A DNA stretch of 64,000 nucleotides from Sediminibacterium ginsengisoli. Its GTDB lineage: Bacteria > Bacteroidota > Bacteroidia > Chitinophagales > Chitinophagaceae. The DNA lies in the NCBI RefSeq assembly GCF_900167075.1, contig NZ_FUWH01000001.1, positions 496,001 through 560,000 on the forward strand, written 5' to 3'. The translations under genes were made by a program, and so were the position numbers. The notes under the pieces were generated by a model. The model saw only the letters and a list, made by a program, of their open reading frames with translations. It had not been told where the DNA came from and ran no database searches. Below, one piece after another: positions 18,021-26,493 of this stretch (position 1 is the stretch's first letter; every line of letters starts with the position of its first letter).

Positions 18021-20159
18021 TTAGCTTACACCGCTTCCCGCATTGATAGCGGTTTCCGGATTGATGAAATGAAGTTTGCCATTTGCATCTTCAGCCATCA
18101 GGATCATGCCGTTGCTTTCGATGCCTCTCATTTTCCTTGGCGCGAGATTTACTACAACAGTAACCTGTTTGCCGGTGATCTCTTCCGGTGAAAAATGCAT
18201 TGCTATGCCGGAAACAATCGTTCTGGTTTCAAAACCGAGATCCACCTGCAGCTTTAACAGCTTGTCGGCCTTCTCTACTTTTTCCGCACTCACGATCGTT
18301 CCCACGCGCAGGTCGATTTTCGCAAAATCATCGAATACGATTTCCTGTTTAACAGGCTTTATTGCTGTTTCTTCTGTTGTAGCTGCATTTGTATCCATAG
18401 TAACTGTTTCCCTGCTGATGGCAGCATTTTTTAATTTTTCTACCTGGTAAGTGATCTCCGCATCTTCTATTTTTCTGAACAGCAATTCCGGTGCTCTTAA
18501 TGAATAGCCTGTTTTCAGCAATTGCATACTGCCCGCATTTTCCCACTCCAGCATCTTGTCTACCACTTTCATCATATGGCAAAGTTTCTTTGCTGTGAAA
18601 GGCAGGAATGGATGAATGAGGATAGCGAGGTTGGCTGTAAGCTGAAGACAGATATGCAGGCAGTTGTCGATCAGCTGCTGGGCTTCTGCAACAGGTTTGC
18701 CATCTTCGCCGGTTTGTTTGGCAACGATCCATGGTTCTTTCTTCTGCATGTACTGGTTGCCGGTACGTGCCAGGTTGATCACTTCAAATAAAGCATCCCG
18801 GAATTTGTATTCTTCCAGCAACACAGTGATCTTTTGCTTAGACTGGGCTACGGCATCGATCACAGCTGTATCCAGCTCGTCCATGCTGCCTGCATGCAAT
18901 GGCGGAACTTTACCGCCGCAGAGTTTATGCATCAGCACGAAAGTGCGGTTCACAAAATTTCCGAAAATGCTCACCAGTTCGCTGTTGTTGGCATCCTGGA
19001 AACCTTTCCACATGAACTCGCTGTCTTTTGTTTCCGGTGCGATCTGTGTAAGGTAATAACGAAGCACATCAGCCATCTGGCTTCCGCCGTTTTCTTTGTT
19101 GATAAAGTCGTCTATATAATCCTGCATTTCCAGTTTCCAGTTCCGGCTGGTACTCATCTTGTCGCCTTCCAGGTTCATGAACTCATTGGCAGGAACATTG
19201 TCGGGCAGAATATCGCCGTGCAGCTTCAGCATCACCGGGAAGATGATGCAATGGAAAACGATATTGTCTTTGCCGATGAAATGCACCAGCTTGGTATCTT
19301 TTTCCTGCCAGTAAGGCTTCCAGTCTTTGTCATTGTCCAGCGCCCATTGTTTGGTAGCGCTGATATAACCGATCGGCGCGTCGAACCATACATAGAGCAC
19401 TTTTCCTTCAGCATCTGGCAGCGGTACTTTTACACCCCAGTCGAGGTCGCGGGTAACGGCACGGGGTTGCAGGCCGCCATCGATCCAGCTTTTGCACTGG
19501 CCCACAACATTGGCACGCCAGTTATCGCCGTTCTCTTTCAGAATCCATTCGCGTAAAAACGCTTCGTGACGATCCAGTGGCAGGTACCAGTGCTTTGTTG
19601 ATTTTTTAACGGGCACTTTACCGCTCAGCGTACTTACGGGGTTGATGAGTTCATCCGGGCTCAGGCTCTTTCCGCATTTTTCGCACTGATCGCCATAAGC
19701 ACTTTCATAGCCGCAATTGGGGCAGGTGCCTTTGATGTAGCGGTCGGCAAGGAAGGTCGCCGCTTCTTCATCATAATATTGTTCGGATTCTTTGATTTCA
19801 AGATCACCGTTGCTGTTCAGCATGGTAAAGAATTCCTGCGCTGTTTCATGGTGTATGGGGGCGCTGGTGCGGTGGTAGATATCGAATGCAATCCCCAGGT
19901 CTTTGAAGTTCTGTTCAATGATCGGGTGGTATTTGTCGATGATCGCTTTTGCGGTAGTACCTTCTTTTGTAGCCTGGATGGGTATGGCCGTTCCGTGCTC
20001 ATCGCTGCCGCAAACGAAAACAACGTCTTTTTTGGCGGCTTTGAGGTAACGCACATAAATGTCGGCAGGCAGGTAAGCGCCAGCCAGGTGACCGATATGC
20101 TTCAGCCCGTTTGCATACGGCAATGCTGCCGTAACCAGATATCTCTTTGGATCCTTCAT
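18021..20159 (-). CDS. metG: Methionyl-tRNA synthetase
   Basis: Class I aminoacyl-tRNA synthetase that charges tRNA-Met, 712 aa. The HIGH-type motif is ALPYANGLKHIGHL (residues 13-26), the zinc knuckle is CPNCGYES...CEKCGKS, and the KMSKS loop reads DKMSTSRNW. The last ~115 residues form a Trbp111-like tRNA-binding domain (DLRVGTIVSAEKVEKADKLL), which makes this the long dimeric form. An exact minus-strand -7 box TACTTTTG (20194-20187) lies upstream, giving a leader of about 24 nt. It is divergent from the SPFH gene. Confidence 0.97.
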   Translation of the reverse strand: MKDPKRYLVTAALPYANGLKHIGHLAGAYLPADIYVRYLKAAKKDVVFVCGSDEHGTAIPIQATKEGTTAKAIIDKYHPIIEQNFKDLGIAFDIYHRTSAPIHHETAQEFFTMLNSNGDLEIKESEQYYDEEAATFLADRYIKGTCPNCGYESAYGDQCEKCGKSLSPDELINPVSTLSGKVPVKKSTKHWYLPLDRHEAFLREWILKENGDNWRANVVGQCKSWIDGGLQPRAVTRDLDWGVKVPLPDAEGKVLYVWFDAPIGYISATKQWALDNDKDWKPYWQEKDTKLVHFIGKDNIVFHCIIFPVMLKLHGDILPDNVPANEFMNLEGDKMSTSRNWKLEMQDYIDDFINKENGGSQMADVLRYYLTQIAPETKDSEFMWKGFQDANNSELVSIFGNFVNRTFVLMHKLCGGKVPPLHAGSMDELDTAVIDAVAQSKQKITVLLEEYKFRDALFEVINLARTGNQYMQKKEPWIVAKQTGEDGKPVAEAQQLIDNCLHICLQLTANLAILIHPFLPFTAKKLCHMMKVVDKMLEWENAGSMQLLKTGYSLRAPELLFRKIEDAEITYQVEKLKNAAISRETVTMDTNAATTEETAIKPVKQEIVFDDFAKIDLRVGTIVSAEKVEKADKLLKLQVDLGFETRTIVSGIAMHFSPEEITGKQVTVVVNLAPRKMRGIESNGMILMAEDANGKLHFINPETAINAGSGVS

Positions 20160-20186
20160 AATTTCTCTTTAAGCCTTCCGGCGCTG

Positions 20187-20194
20187 CAAAAGTA
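20187..20194 (-). promoter_or_regulatory. -7 promoter element of metG
   Basis: Reads TACTTTTG on the minus strand, an exact TAnnTTTG match; a start site near 20183 is predicted. No clear -33 TTTG is visible at the expected spacing. Confidence 0.5.
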
Positions 20195-20256
20195 AGTCAA
20201 GTATGCCATTTGACTCGTTTTGGCCGTTTCCCGGGCATTCCGGCGGAATATTATTA

Positions 20257-20287
20257 TTTGGAATCAGGGAGCGATTAATTATATTTG
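20257..20287 (+). promoter_or_regulatory. Bacteroidota-type promoter of the SPFH gene
   Basis: TTTG (20257-20260), a 19-nt spacer, then TATATTTG (20280-20287): a full match to the TTTG-N19/21-TAnnTTTG consensus. A start site near 20291 gives a leader of about 26 nt before ATG 20317. Confidence 0.68.
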
Positions 20288-20316
20288 ATATCAAAACAAT
20301 ATCAAAACAATTGCAT

Positions 20317-21192
20317 ATGGAAAAGATCAAAAAAGCGATTTCGGGGTTTGCAGCCCTTCTCGCAGCGGTTATTCTTTTTATAGGAGGTATCCTTCTCTGC
20401 GTTCAGGCCGGTTCAAAAACGGAGCCAGATGGATTATTGATAATGCTGATTATATTATGTTTTGCAGGAGCCATAGTGCTTTGCAAAGGGTTGCTGGTGG
20501 TACAGCCTAATTACAGCGTTGTACTTACTTTCTTCGGAAAATATGTGGGCACGGTGAAGGAGAACGGTCTGCTGTTCGTAAACCCGCTTTTCACCAAGCA
20601 GAAGATTTCACTGCGTTCTCAGAGCCTGGAAAGTGCCAAGCTGAAAGTGAACGATAAAATGGGTAATCCTATCGAGATTGCCGCGGTTATTCTCTGGCAG
20701 ATCCAGGATACTTATAAGGTCGCTTTCGATGGGGTGAACTTCGCTTCCTACATGACAAACCAGAGCGAAGCAGCCATCAGGCACCTGGCTTCTACCTGTC
20801 CTTACGACAGCATCGAAGATGAGCATGCTGCCATTACCCTGCGCGACGGCGGCGATGAAGTGATTGCCATGCTCGAAGCCGAGCTGAACGAAAGGATGGC
20901 AAAAGCCGGTATCGTGATCACAGAAGCGCGGATCAGCCATCTCGCTTATTCGCCTGAAATTGCAGGTGCGATGCTGCAGCGTCAGCAGGCTACAGCTATT
21001 GTGGCAGCCCGGAGCAAGATCGTGGAAGGTGCAGTGGGAATGGTTGAAATGGCGCTGGAACTCCTATCCAAAAAGCAGATTGTAGAGCTGGATGAAGAAA
21101 AGAAAGCAGCCATGGTCAGCAACCTGATGGTAGTGCTTTGCGGAGAAAGAGGCGCTACACCGGTTCTGAATACCGGCACATTGCATCAATAA
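20317..21192 (+). CDS. SPFH/band 7 domain membrane protein
   Basis: Stomatin/prohibitin-like membrane scaffold protein, 291 aa from ATG 20317. Two hydrophobic segments occupy residues ~8-30 and ~38-58; the band 7 domain follows from VVQPNYSVVLTFFGKYVGT, and a helical stretch (EIAGAMLQRQQATAIVAARSKIVEGA) lies near the C-terminus. The longer reading to 20203 is rejected because a full promoter lies at 20257-20287. Such proteins form oligomeric membrane microdomains. The small ribbon-helix-helix gene starts 23 nt downstream, suggesting one transcript. Confidence 0.88.
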   Translation: MEKIKKAISGFAALLAAVILFIGGILLCVQAGSKTEPDGLLIMLIILCFAGAIVLCKGLLVVQPNYSVVLTFFGKYVGTVKENGLLFVNPLFTKQKISLRSQSLESAKLKVNDKMGNPIEIAAVILWQIQDTYKVAFDGVNFASYMTNQSEAAIRHLASTCPYDSIEDEHAAITLRDGGDEVIAMLEAELNERMAKAGIVITEARISHLAYSPEIAGAMLQRQQATAIVAARSKIVEGAVGMVEMALELLSKKQIVELDEEKKAAMVSNLMVVLCGERGATPVLNTGTLHQ

Positions 21193-21215
21193 TGCATAAC
21201 CGTTAATTCTGCAAG

Positions 21216-21404
21216 TTGAGCAAGAAATCATTTGTATTAAGATTGAACGAAGACGCGTATGCCGCTCTTGAAAAATGGGCGGCAGACGAGTTTCGGAGTG
21301 TGAACGGCCAGCTGGAAATGCTGATCGATAAGGCATTGAAGGATGCCGGACGGAAAAAAGAAGTACAAGCGGGAGCGGCTAAAACAAAAAGCCGGAAACC
21401 CTGA
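21216..21404 (+). CDS. Arc-type ribbon-helix-helix small protein
   Basis: A 62-aa protein whose first 45 residues match the Arc/MetJ ribbon-helix-helix pattern: a beta strand FVLRLNEDAY, helix ALEKWAADEF, turn RSVNGQ, and helix LEMLIDKALKDA. The tail is basic (KKEVQAGAAKTKSRKP). The only start ahead of the fold is TTG at 21216, since the frame is closed by TAA at 21204. It sits directly behind the SPFH gene. No toxin gene is adjacent, so an antitoxin role is not supported; a DNA-binding or SPFH-associated regulatory role is a guess. Confidence 0.72.
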   Translation: MSKKSFVLRLNEDAYAALEKWAADEFRSVNGQLEMLIDKALKDAGRKKEVQAGAAKTKSRKP

Positions 21405-21468
21405 AAATGGATTCCACCCGGTCATAAAAAAAACAATACCTCTGCTGTGTTTGTTTTATTTTCGGCGG

Positions 21469-22500
21469 ATGAACAGGAAACATTTTCTGGGCACGATCGC
21501 TTCTGCCGGCGCTTTTCTTTTGCCCTCAGCCGGTATGGCAGCCAATACCGTCACCCGGCGCAAAGAGCGCATCGTTGTTCCGCCTTATCTGGTACCCGGC
21601 GATCTGATCGGGATCAGTTGTCCTTCCGGTTATATTCCAGAAGCTGATGTGTTGCCCGCAGCAGCGCTGCTCGAAAGCTGGGGTTTCCGCGTGCTGAAAG
21701 GAACGACCGTTGGAAAAAGAGATTTTACTTTCGGTGGTACCGATGATGAACGTACTGCAGATTTCCAGCAGATGCTCGATAACCAGGAAGTAAAAGCCAT
21801 TCTTTGCGGCCGCGGTGGTTATGGTGTGGTGCGTATGATCGACCGGTTGAACTTCGGAACTTTTATGCGTGCTCCAAAATGGATCATCGGGTTCAGCGAC
21901 ATCACCGTTTTTCATAATCACCTCAATCATGCACTGCACGTAGCTTCTGTGCATTCCAAAATGTGCAACAGCTTTCCTTCCGACTGGTCAAAAGCGGATG
22001 CAGTACAAGTGGAAACCATCCTGTCTATCAAAAAAGCACTCACCGGCGAAACCATGGAATACAAAGCTTTACCAGATCTGCGTAACAGGCCCGGGCATGG
22101 CGAAGGCGAACTTGTGGGCGGAAACCTGTCTATTCTTGAAACCCTTGCGGGAAGCGTTTCAGACCTTGATACCAAAAACAAGATCCTGTTTGTGGAAGAT
22201 GTTGGCGAGCCTTTATACAAGATCGACAGGATGTTCTGTAACCTGCTTCGCACCGGTAAGCTGGAACATTTGAAAGGCCTGCTCGTAGGCGGATTTACCA
22301 GTATGAAAGCAGAAACACCCGGCGATGAATTCGGAAGATCCGTGCAGGATATTGTCTGGGAAAAAGTAAAAGCATTCGATTTTCCTGTTGCTTTCGGGTT
22401 TCCTGTAGGACACCAGAAAAATAACTTCGCGCTCAAATGCGGCATCCGCCACCGCCTGGAAGTAAACGGCGAGATAACGACCCTGAAAGAAATCAAATAA
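21469..22500 (+). CDS. LD-carboxypeptidase (S66), exported form
   Basis: Peptidase family S66, 343 aa from ATG 21469, expected to cleave the L-Lys/DAP-D-Ala bond of murein tetrapeptides. The start adopted gives a signal-like N-terminus MNRKHFLGTIASAGAF with a twin-basic lead and a probable cut after GMAA. The predicted catalytic triad is Ser in IIGFSDIT, Glu in FVEDVGEP, and His in FPVGHQKNN; the CGRGGYG loop is also present. The longer ORF from 21343 overlaps the previous gene and adds a charged stretch before the signal, so it is rejected. A second S66 gene follows after 10 nt. Confidence 0.88.
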   Translation: MNRKHFLGTIASAGAFLLPSAGMAANTVTRRKERIVVPPYLVPGDLIGISCPSGYIPEADVLPAAALLESWGFRVLKGTTVGKRDFTFGGTDDERTADFQQMLDNQEVKAILCGRGGYGVVRMIDRLNFGTFMRAPKWIIGFSDITVFHNHLNHALHVASVHSKMCNSFPSDWSKADAVQVETILSIKKALTGETMEYKALPDLRNRPGHGEGELVGGNLSILETLAGSVSDLDTKNKILFVEDVGEPLYKIDRMFCNLLRTGKLEHLKGLLVGGFTSMKAETPGDEFGRSVQDIVWEKVKAFDFPVAFGFPVGHQKNNFALKCGIRHRLEVNGEITTLKEIK

Positions 22501-22510
22501 GTGTAGAACG

Positions 22511-23419
22511 ATGATCAAGATCCCTCCGTACCTGAAGAAAGGTGATACCATTGGAATTGTTTGCCCGTCCGGACAAATGCCTTTTGAAAAAGCGGCCACC
22601 TGCATAGAAGTGCTGAAGCAATGGGGTTACCATGTAGTGGTTGGCAAAACCCTTGGAAGCCAGTTCCATTATTTCTCCGGTACGGATGAAGAGCGCCTGG
22701 CCGATTTACAGCAGATGCTCGATGATGATAGTATTAATGCCATTCTCTGTGGCCGCGGTGGTTATGGGATGAGCAGGATCGTAGATCAGCTGGATTTCTC
22801 CCGTTTCAGAAAAAAGCCGAAATGGGTGATCGGGTTCAGTGATATCACCGTTTTGCACGCACATATTTACAACAGGCACAAAACAGCCTGCCTGCATGCC
22901 CCGATGGCCGGCGCCTTCAATGAAGGTGAATACGAAAATGAGTTCATTCAATCTTTACGCAAAGCCATTGCAGGGAAGAAGAGCAGCTATAGCTGTGCAG
23001 CACACCCGTTCAACCGCAAGGGGAAAGCTGAAGGAATATTGATAGGCGGAAACCTTTCACTTATAGCACATATTATCGGTAGTAAATCAGCATTCAGCAC
23101 AAAAGGAAAAATCCTTTTCCTGGAAGATGTGGGTGAATACATTTACAATGTAGACCGTATGTTCATCCAGTTAAAGCGGAGCGGAATGCTGGATGAACTG
23201 GCCGGGCTGATCATCGGCGGTTTCTCCGAAATGAAAGATACCCTGATCCCTTTCGGTAGTGATGTGTTCGATCTGATCAGTGAACATGTTGCCGGATATG
23301 ATTATCCTGTTTGTTATGATTTTCCTGTCAGCCACGAAAGAAATAACTACGCTTTGAAAGTAGGCCTGGAACATACATTCCACGTCACTGCCGGAAAAGT
23401 AACCCTGAAAGAAATATAG
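22511..23419 (+). CDS. LD-carboxypeptidase (S66), cytoplasmic form
   Basis: Second S66 peptidase, 302 aa, with no signal peptide; the start MIKIPPYLKKGDTIGIVCPSG is the usual cytoplasmic LdcA beginning. The triad is again visible: Ser in VIGFSDIT, Glu in FLEDVGEY, His in FPVSHERNN. It is clearly paralogous to the upstream exported protein (shared DEERLADLQQMLD and CGRGGYGMSR blocks) and is translated from the same transcript. The usual role is recycling of cell-wall tetrapeptides to tripeptides inside the cell. Confidence 0.9.
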   Translation: MIKIPPYLKKGDTIGIVCPSGQMPFEKAATCIEVLKQWGYHVVVGKTLGSQFHYFSGTDEERLADLQQMLDDDSINAILCGRGGYGMSRIVDQLDFSRFRKKPKWVIGFSDITVLHAHIYNRHKTACLHAPMAGAFNEGEYENEFIQSLRKAIAGKKSSYSCAAHPFNRKGKAEGILIGGNLSLIAHIIGSKSAFSTKGKILFLEDVGEYIYNVDRMFIQLKRSGMLDELAGLIIGGFSEMKDTLIPFGSDVFDLISEHVAGYDYPVCYDFPVSHERNNYALKVGLEHTFHVTAGKVTLKEI

Positions 23420-23482
23420 GAATCATTCGGATTTTATTGTTGATCCTGTCTCACAACGTCCCCCAAACCGGTGATCGATGGA

Positions 23483-23505
23483 ATTGATTATTTTTGCAAA
23501 TCAAT
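23483..23505 (+). promoter_or_regulatory. oxyR promoter -7 box inside an inverted repeat
   Basis: An exact -7 element TATTTTTG (23489-23496) lies within the inverted repeat attgatt (23483-23489) / aatcaat (23499-23505). A start site near 23500 would give a leader of about 23 nt. The repeat is a candidate autoregulatory site for OxyR. Confidence 0.45.
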
Positions 23506-23522
23506 AGCCAAAAATCTATAGG

Positions 23523-24461
23523 ATGACATTCACTCAACTGGAATATATCATAGCCGTTGATACCTGGCGGCATTTCGCACTGGCAGCAGAAAATTGTTAT
23601 GTGTCGCAGCCTACGCTAAGCATGCAGATCCAGAAGGCGGAGAAAAGACTCGGGGTGAAGATCTTCGACAGGAGTAAGCAGCCCGTCATTCCTACGGAAA
23701 TAGGGGCTGAGCTGATAGAGCAGGCCAGGAAGATCATAGCCGAGAAGAATCGTATGGATGAACTGGTAAAGGAAAAGAAAGGCATTGTTTCGGGCGAGAT
23801 CCGCATAGGGATCATTCCTACACTGGCGCCTTATCTGCTGCCTTTATTCGTGCCGCAATTTGCCAAAAAATACCCTTTGGTAAAACTGGTTGTAAATGAA
23901 ATGATGACGGATGTAATGATTTCCAGATTGAGAGAAGGCCGTATTGATATGGGAATACTGGTCACTCCCCTGCATGAGCCCGGCATCCGGGAACATGTGT
24001 TGTTTTACGAAGAGCTGATGGCTTATGTGTCTCGCAAAAATGCTGCATACAAAAAGACCTATGTTCTTCCCCAGGATATCGACCCGGATAAATTATGGCT
24101 GCTCGAAGAAGGGCATTGTTTCCGCAGCCAGATCGTGCATCTCTGCGAGCTGAAGAAAGCAAGCCAGGCTTCCAGTCATTTTGAATATGAAGCCGGCAGT
24201 ATCGAAACATTGAGGAGAATGGTAGAATTGAATGATGGCATCACTATTATTCCTGAATTGGCTACTATAGATATGACTGGTAAGCAGCTCGGACATATCC
24301 GTTATTTCAAAAAGCCGGCTCCCATGCGAGAAGTTAGCATTGCTGTACACCGTGATTTTGTAAAGAAAAAACTGGTAGAGATCATCCGGCAGGAGATCAT
24401 GGCAGCGATACCTGAAAAGATCCGGCAGAATAAACAAAAGAACGTAGTACCTGTCCTGTAA
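23523..24461 (+). CDS. oxyR: Hydrogen-peroxide sensing LysR-type regulator OxyR
   Basis: LysR-family regulator of peroxide defence, 312 aa. The winged helix-turn-helix is at residues 1-60 (FALAAENCYVSQPTLSMQIQ) and the substrate-binding-like regulatory domain starts near 90. The redox cysteines fall at Cys199 and Cys208 in GHCFRSQIVHLC, the same numbering and 9-residue spacing as E. coli OxyR, with the neighbouring His198 and Arg201 kept. This supports direct H2O2 sensing by disulfide formation. No catalase or ahpC lies next to it here. Its stop abuts the stop of the convergent hydrolase gene. Confidence 0.93.
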   Translation: MTFTQLEYIIAVDTWRHFALAAENCYVSQPTLSMQIQKAEKRLGVKIFDRSKQPVIPTEIGAELIEQARKIIAEKNRMDELVKEKKGIVSGEIRIGIIPTLAPYLLPLFVPQFAKKYPLVKLVVNEMMTDVMISRLREGRIDMGILVTPLHEPGIREHVLFYEELMAYVSRKNAAYKKTYVLPQDIDPDKLWLLEEGHCFRSQIVHLCELKKASQASSHFEYEAGSIETLRRMVELNDGITIIPELATIDMTGKQLGHIRYFKKPAPMREVSIAVHRDFVKKKLVEIIRQEIMAAIPEKIRQNKQKNVVPVL

Positions 24462-25274
24462 TTATTGCATCAGCAGGCTGTCGAGCTTATGCTGCATCAG
24501 CGGATAACTGTTCAGGTTCACATGGTCGCCGCCTTCGATCGTGATAAATTCATCACCCGGTTTGAAAGCCTGTTTCAGCATTGCTGCATTACTGTAAGGG
24601 ATCAGTCTGTCTGCAGTACCGTGAAATACGGTAACCGGTGCAGTTACTTTCAGCAGATAATCACAGGTGGGGAATTGAAAATGCAGCAGGCTGCTGCTGT
24701 ACGGATACATCCAGAGATAAGGTTTTGCGAGCGATGCAATGCTGTTATAAGGTGTTTCCAGTATCAGCTTTCTGCAGTCTCTCACAGATGCGAGTTGAGA
24801 TGCAATGCCGGTACCAATGGATTTTCCGTAAATAATGATCTGGTCGGGCCGGTAATGTGTTCTTGCCAGCTTATAGATCTGTAAAGACATTTCATACAAT
24901 GCTGCTTCAGATAACGGAACGGTTGACTTGCCGAAGCCGGGATAATCCGGCATCCAGACTGCATATCCTTTTTTGGTAAAAGCCGGTACAAACCGCGCAT
25001 AGTGCGTTACATTTTTCATGTTCCCCGGGAAATAAAGCACAAGCCCCTTGTTCAGGGAATCGGGTACATTGAATTGTACAAGATGTACGCTGCCTTCATC
25101 GTCGAACGTAAGATCGGTTTCGGTATGTGGTTCAGGAAAGGAATACCGGATACCTGCTGCTACGGCTTCGGGGTGGAAAAATATCTTTTCCTGCAGAAAA
25201 TACAATCCTGCACCAACCAGGCAATAGATCGCTGCTATGATCACCGCGATCCTGTAAATACGCTTTTTCTTCAC
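24462..25274 (-). CDS. Membrane-anchored alpha/beta hydrolase (BAAT/Bem46-like)
   Basis: Alpha/beta-fold hydrolase, 270 aa, with an N-terminal membrane anchor (residues 6-27). The nucleophile elbow is YGKSIGTG, the acid is in HGTADRLIP and the histidine in GGDHVNL, so the triad is complete; HGN-type oxyanion is replaced by FPGN. The start is GTG at 25274. An exact minus-strand -7 box TAACTTTG ends 4 nt before this GTG, which would make the mRNA leaderless. It is a paralogue of the next gene. Substrate unknown. Confidence 0.86.
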   Translation of the reverse strand: MKKKRIYRIAVIIAAIYCLVGAGLYFLQEKIFFHPEAVAAGIRYSFPEPHTETDLTFDDEGSVHLVQFNVPDSLNKGLVLYFPGNMKNVTHYARFVPAFTKKGYAVWMPDYPGFGKSTVPLSEAALYEMSLQIYKLARTHYRPDQIIIYGKSIGTGIASQLASVRDCRKLILETPYNSIASLAKPYLWMYPYSSSLLHFQFPTCDYLLKVTAPVTVFHGTADRLIPYSNAAMLKQAFKPGDEFITIEGGDHVNLNSYPLMQHKLDSLLMQ

Positions 25275-25278
25275 ATTG

Positions 25279-25286
25279 CAAAGTTA
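25279..25286 (-). promoter_or_regulatory. -7 promoter element directly upstream of a GTG start
   Basis: Reads TAACTTTG on the minus strand, then CAAT and the GTG start codon. The predicted start site is base 25275, 1 nt upstream of the codon. No -33 TTTG is visible at 19-21 nt. Confidence 0.5.
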
Positions 25287-25345
25287 ATGGAATGCTTTAA
25301 TGATGCGGTATTCACGGTAAATACTGCTGCTCATACTGGCTGTTC

Positions 25346-26134
25346 TCAGTATTTAAGTATGTCACGTATAAATGCATGATATTCAGGAAAGGAAGGCAGG
25401 TTATTATGACGGCCGCCTTCTATGCTGATCAGTGTGATCTTTCCGGGATTCAGCTGCCTGAGTTTTTCACTGTGCCTAATCGGGATCAGTTTGTCCCTGG
25501 TGCCATGGATAATATAAGTATGACAATTCACTTTCATGATCCACCTGTCTGTTCGCAGGTGATAACGCAGCACGTATTTTACAGGCAGGATCGGCAGGAA
25601 ACGTTCTACCACTTTTCTGAAGCTGTAATACGGTGAGTCGAGTATCAGGTAACGCGGCATATTATCCGATGCGATCTTGGCTGCAAATCCGCTCCCGATG
25701 CTTCTGCCATATACAAGGATATGGTGTTGCGGGTACTTTTTGGTGAGTTCATCATATACATACTGTATATCGGCCAGCATATCTTTTTCATTCCGCTTAC
25801 CGGTACTCTTTCCAAACCCGCGGTAATCTACCAGTACCACATCATAATCATAACGGTAAAAATCCTTTGCATAACGTGCCCAGCCTTTGATGCTACGGGT
25901 ATTGCCATGCAGGTAAAGGATCAGTCCTTTGGGCTCTTTCCTGTAAAAATGCAATCCATTGATCCGTACACCGGGTGCAGGATAGAAGAACAGCTCTTCA
26001 AACGGGATATCGTATTTGAAACGGAAATCGTCCCTGAGTTTTTCAGGCTTAAAGATGAATCTTTCCTGCAGGAAATAAACTGCTACAGAAAGAAGGGCAA
26101 TGCCCCCGAGGATATAAATGACGATAGGATGCAA
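25346..26134 (-). CDS. Membrane-anchored alpha/beta hydrolase (Bem46-like)
   Basis: Alpha/beta hydrolase, 262 aa, anchored by a hydrophobic N-terminus (MHPIVIYILGGIALLSVAVY). Catalytic residues appear in YGRSIGSG (nucleophile), HGTRDKLIP (acid) and GGRHNNL (base); the HGN oxyanion motif is LYLHGNTRS. It shares the YFLQERFIFKPE block and overall layout with the neighbouring hydrolase, so the two probably arose by tandem duplication. It may be cotranscribed with kup and the rhodanese gene upstream. Substrate unknown. Confidence 0.86.
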   Translation of the reverse strand: MHPIVIYILGGIALLSVAVYFLQERFIFKPEKLRDDFRFKYDIPFEELFFYPAPGVRINGLHFYRKEPKGLILYLHGNTRSIKGWARYAKDFYRYDYDVVLVDYRGFGKSTGKRNEKDMLADIQYVYDELTKKYPQHHILVYGRSIGSGFAAKIASDNMPRYLILDSPYYSFRKVVERFLPILPVKYVLRYHLRTDRWIMKVNCHTYIIHGTRDKLIPIRHSEKLRQLNPGKITLISIEGGRHNNLPSFPEYHAFIRDILKY

Positions 26135-26184
26135 ACAGGCGATTATGTAGTAAGATAAGAAGAAAAAAACATACCAGCTTCTTG

Positions 26185-26493
26185 TCAGAATGTTGCCGAT
26201 GCCTTTTGCCAGGCGTCCATACCGCCACTCAGGTTGACAAGATTGGTATAACCTTTCTTTTCTTCCAGTCTTTGTATCGCGATCATGCTCCTGATGCCTT
26301 TACGGCAATAAAGAACAACCGTTTTATCAGCCGGGATCTGATCGGTATGATTGATGATCTCTCCCAGCGGTAACAATATGCCGCCGATATTGTATGCCGC
26401 ATGTTCTTCCGGCTCACGCACATCTATCAGCAGCAGTGATGATGTATCCTGCTGCAATAATGTATGAAGCTGGCGGGGAGTTATGCTGGTCAT
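26185..26493 (-). CDS. Single-domain rhodanese-like protein
   Basis: Single rhodanese domain, 102 aa. The active-site loop is CRKGIRS with Cys63 as the predicted persulfide carrier; DVREPEEHAAYNIGG is the CH2A-type conserved block and LSGGMDAWQ the C-terminal one. It likely moves sulfane sulfur in the cytoplasm. Its ATG overlaps the kup stop by 4 nt (ATGA), which indicates translational coupling in a kup-rhodanese transcript. Confidence 0.92.
   Translation of the reverse strand: MTSITPRQLHTLLQQDTSSLLLIDVREPEEHAAYNIGGILLPLGEIINHTDQIPADKTVVLYCRKGIRSMIAIQRLEEKKGYTNLVNLSGGMDAWQKASATF

Noticed and set aside
21216..21404. Antitoxin of a toxin-antitoxin module
   Set aside because: The protein has an Arc-like fold, but neither neighbour is a toxin; the following gene is a peptidoglycan peptidase.
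21343..21468. Upstream extension of the first LD-carboxypeptidase
   Set aside because: It overlaps the ribbon-helix-helix gene and puts a charged segment ahead of the signal peptide.
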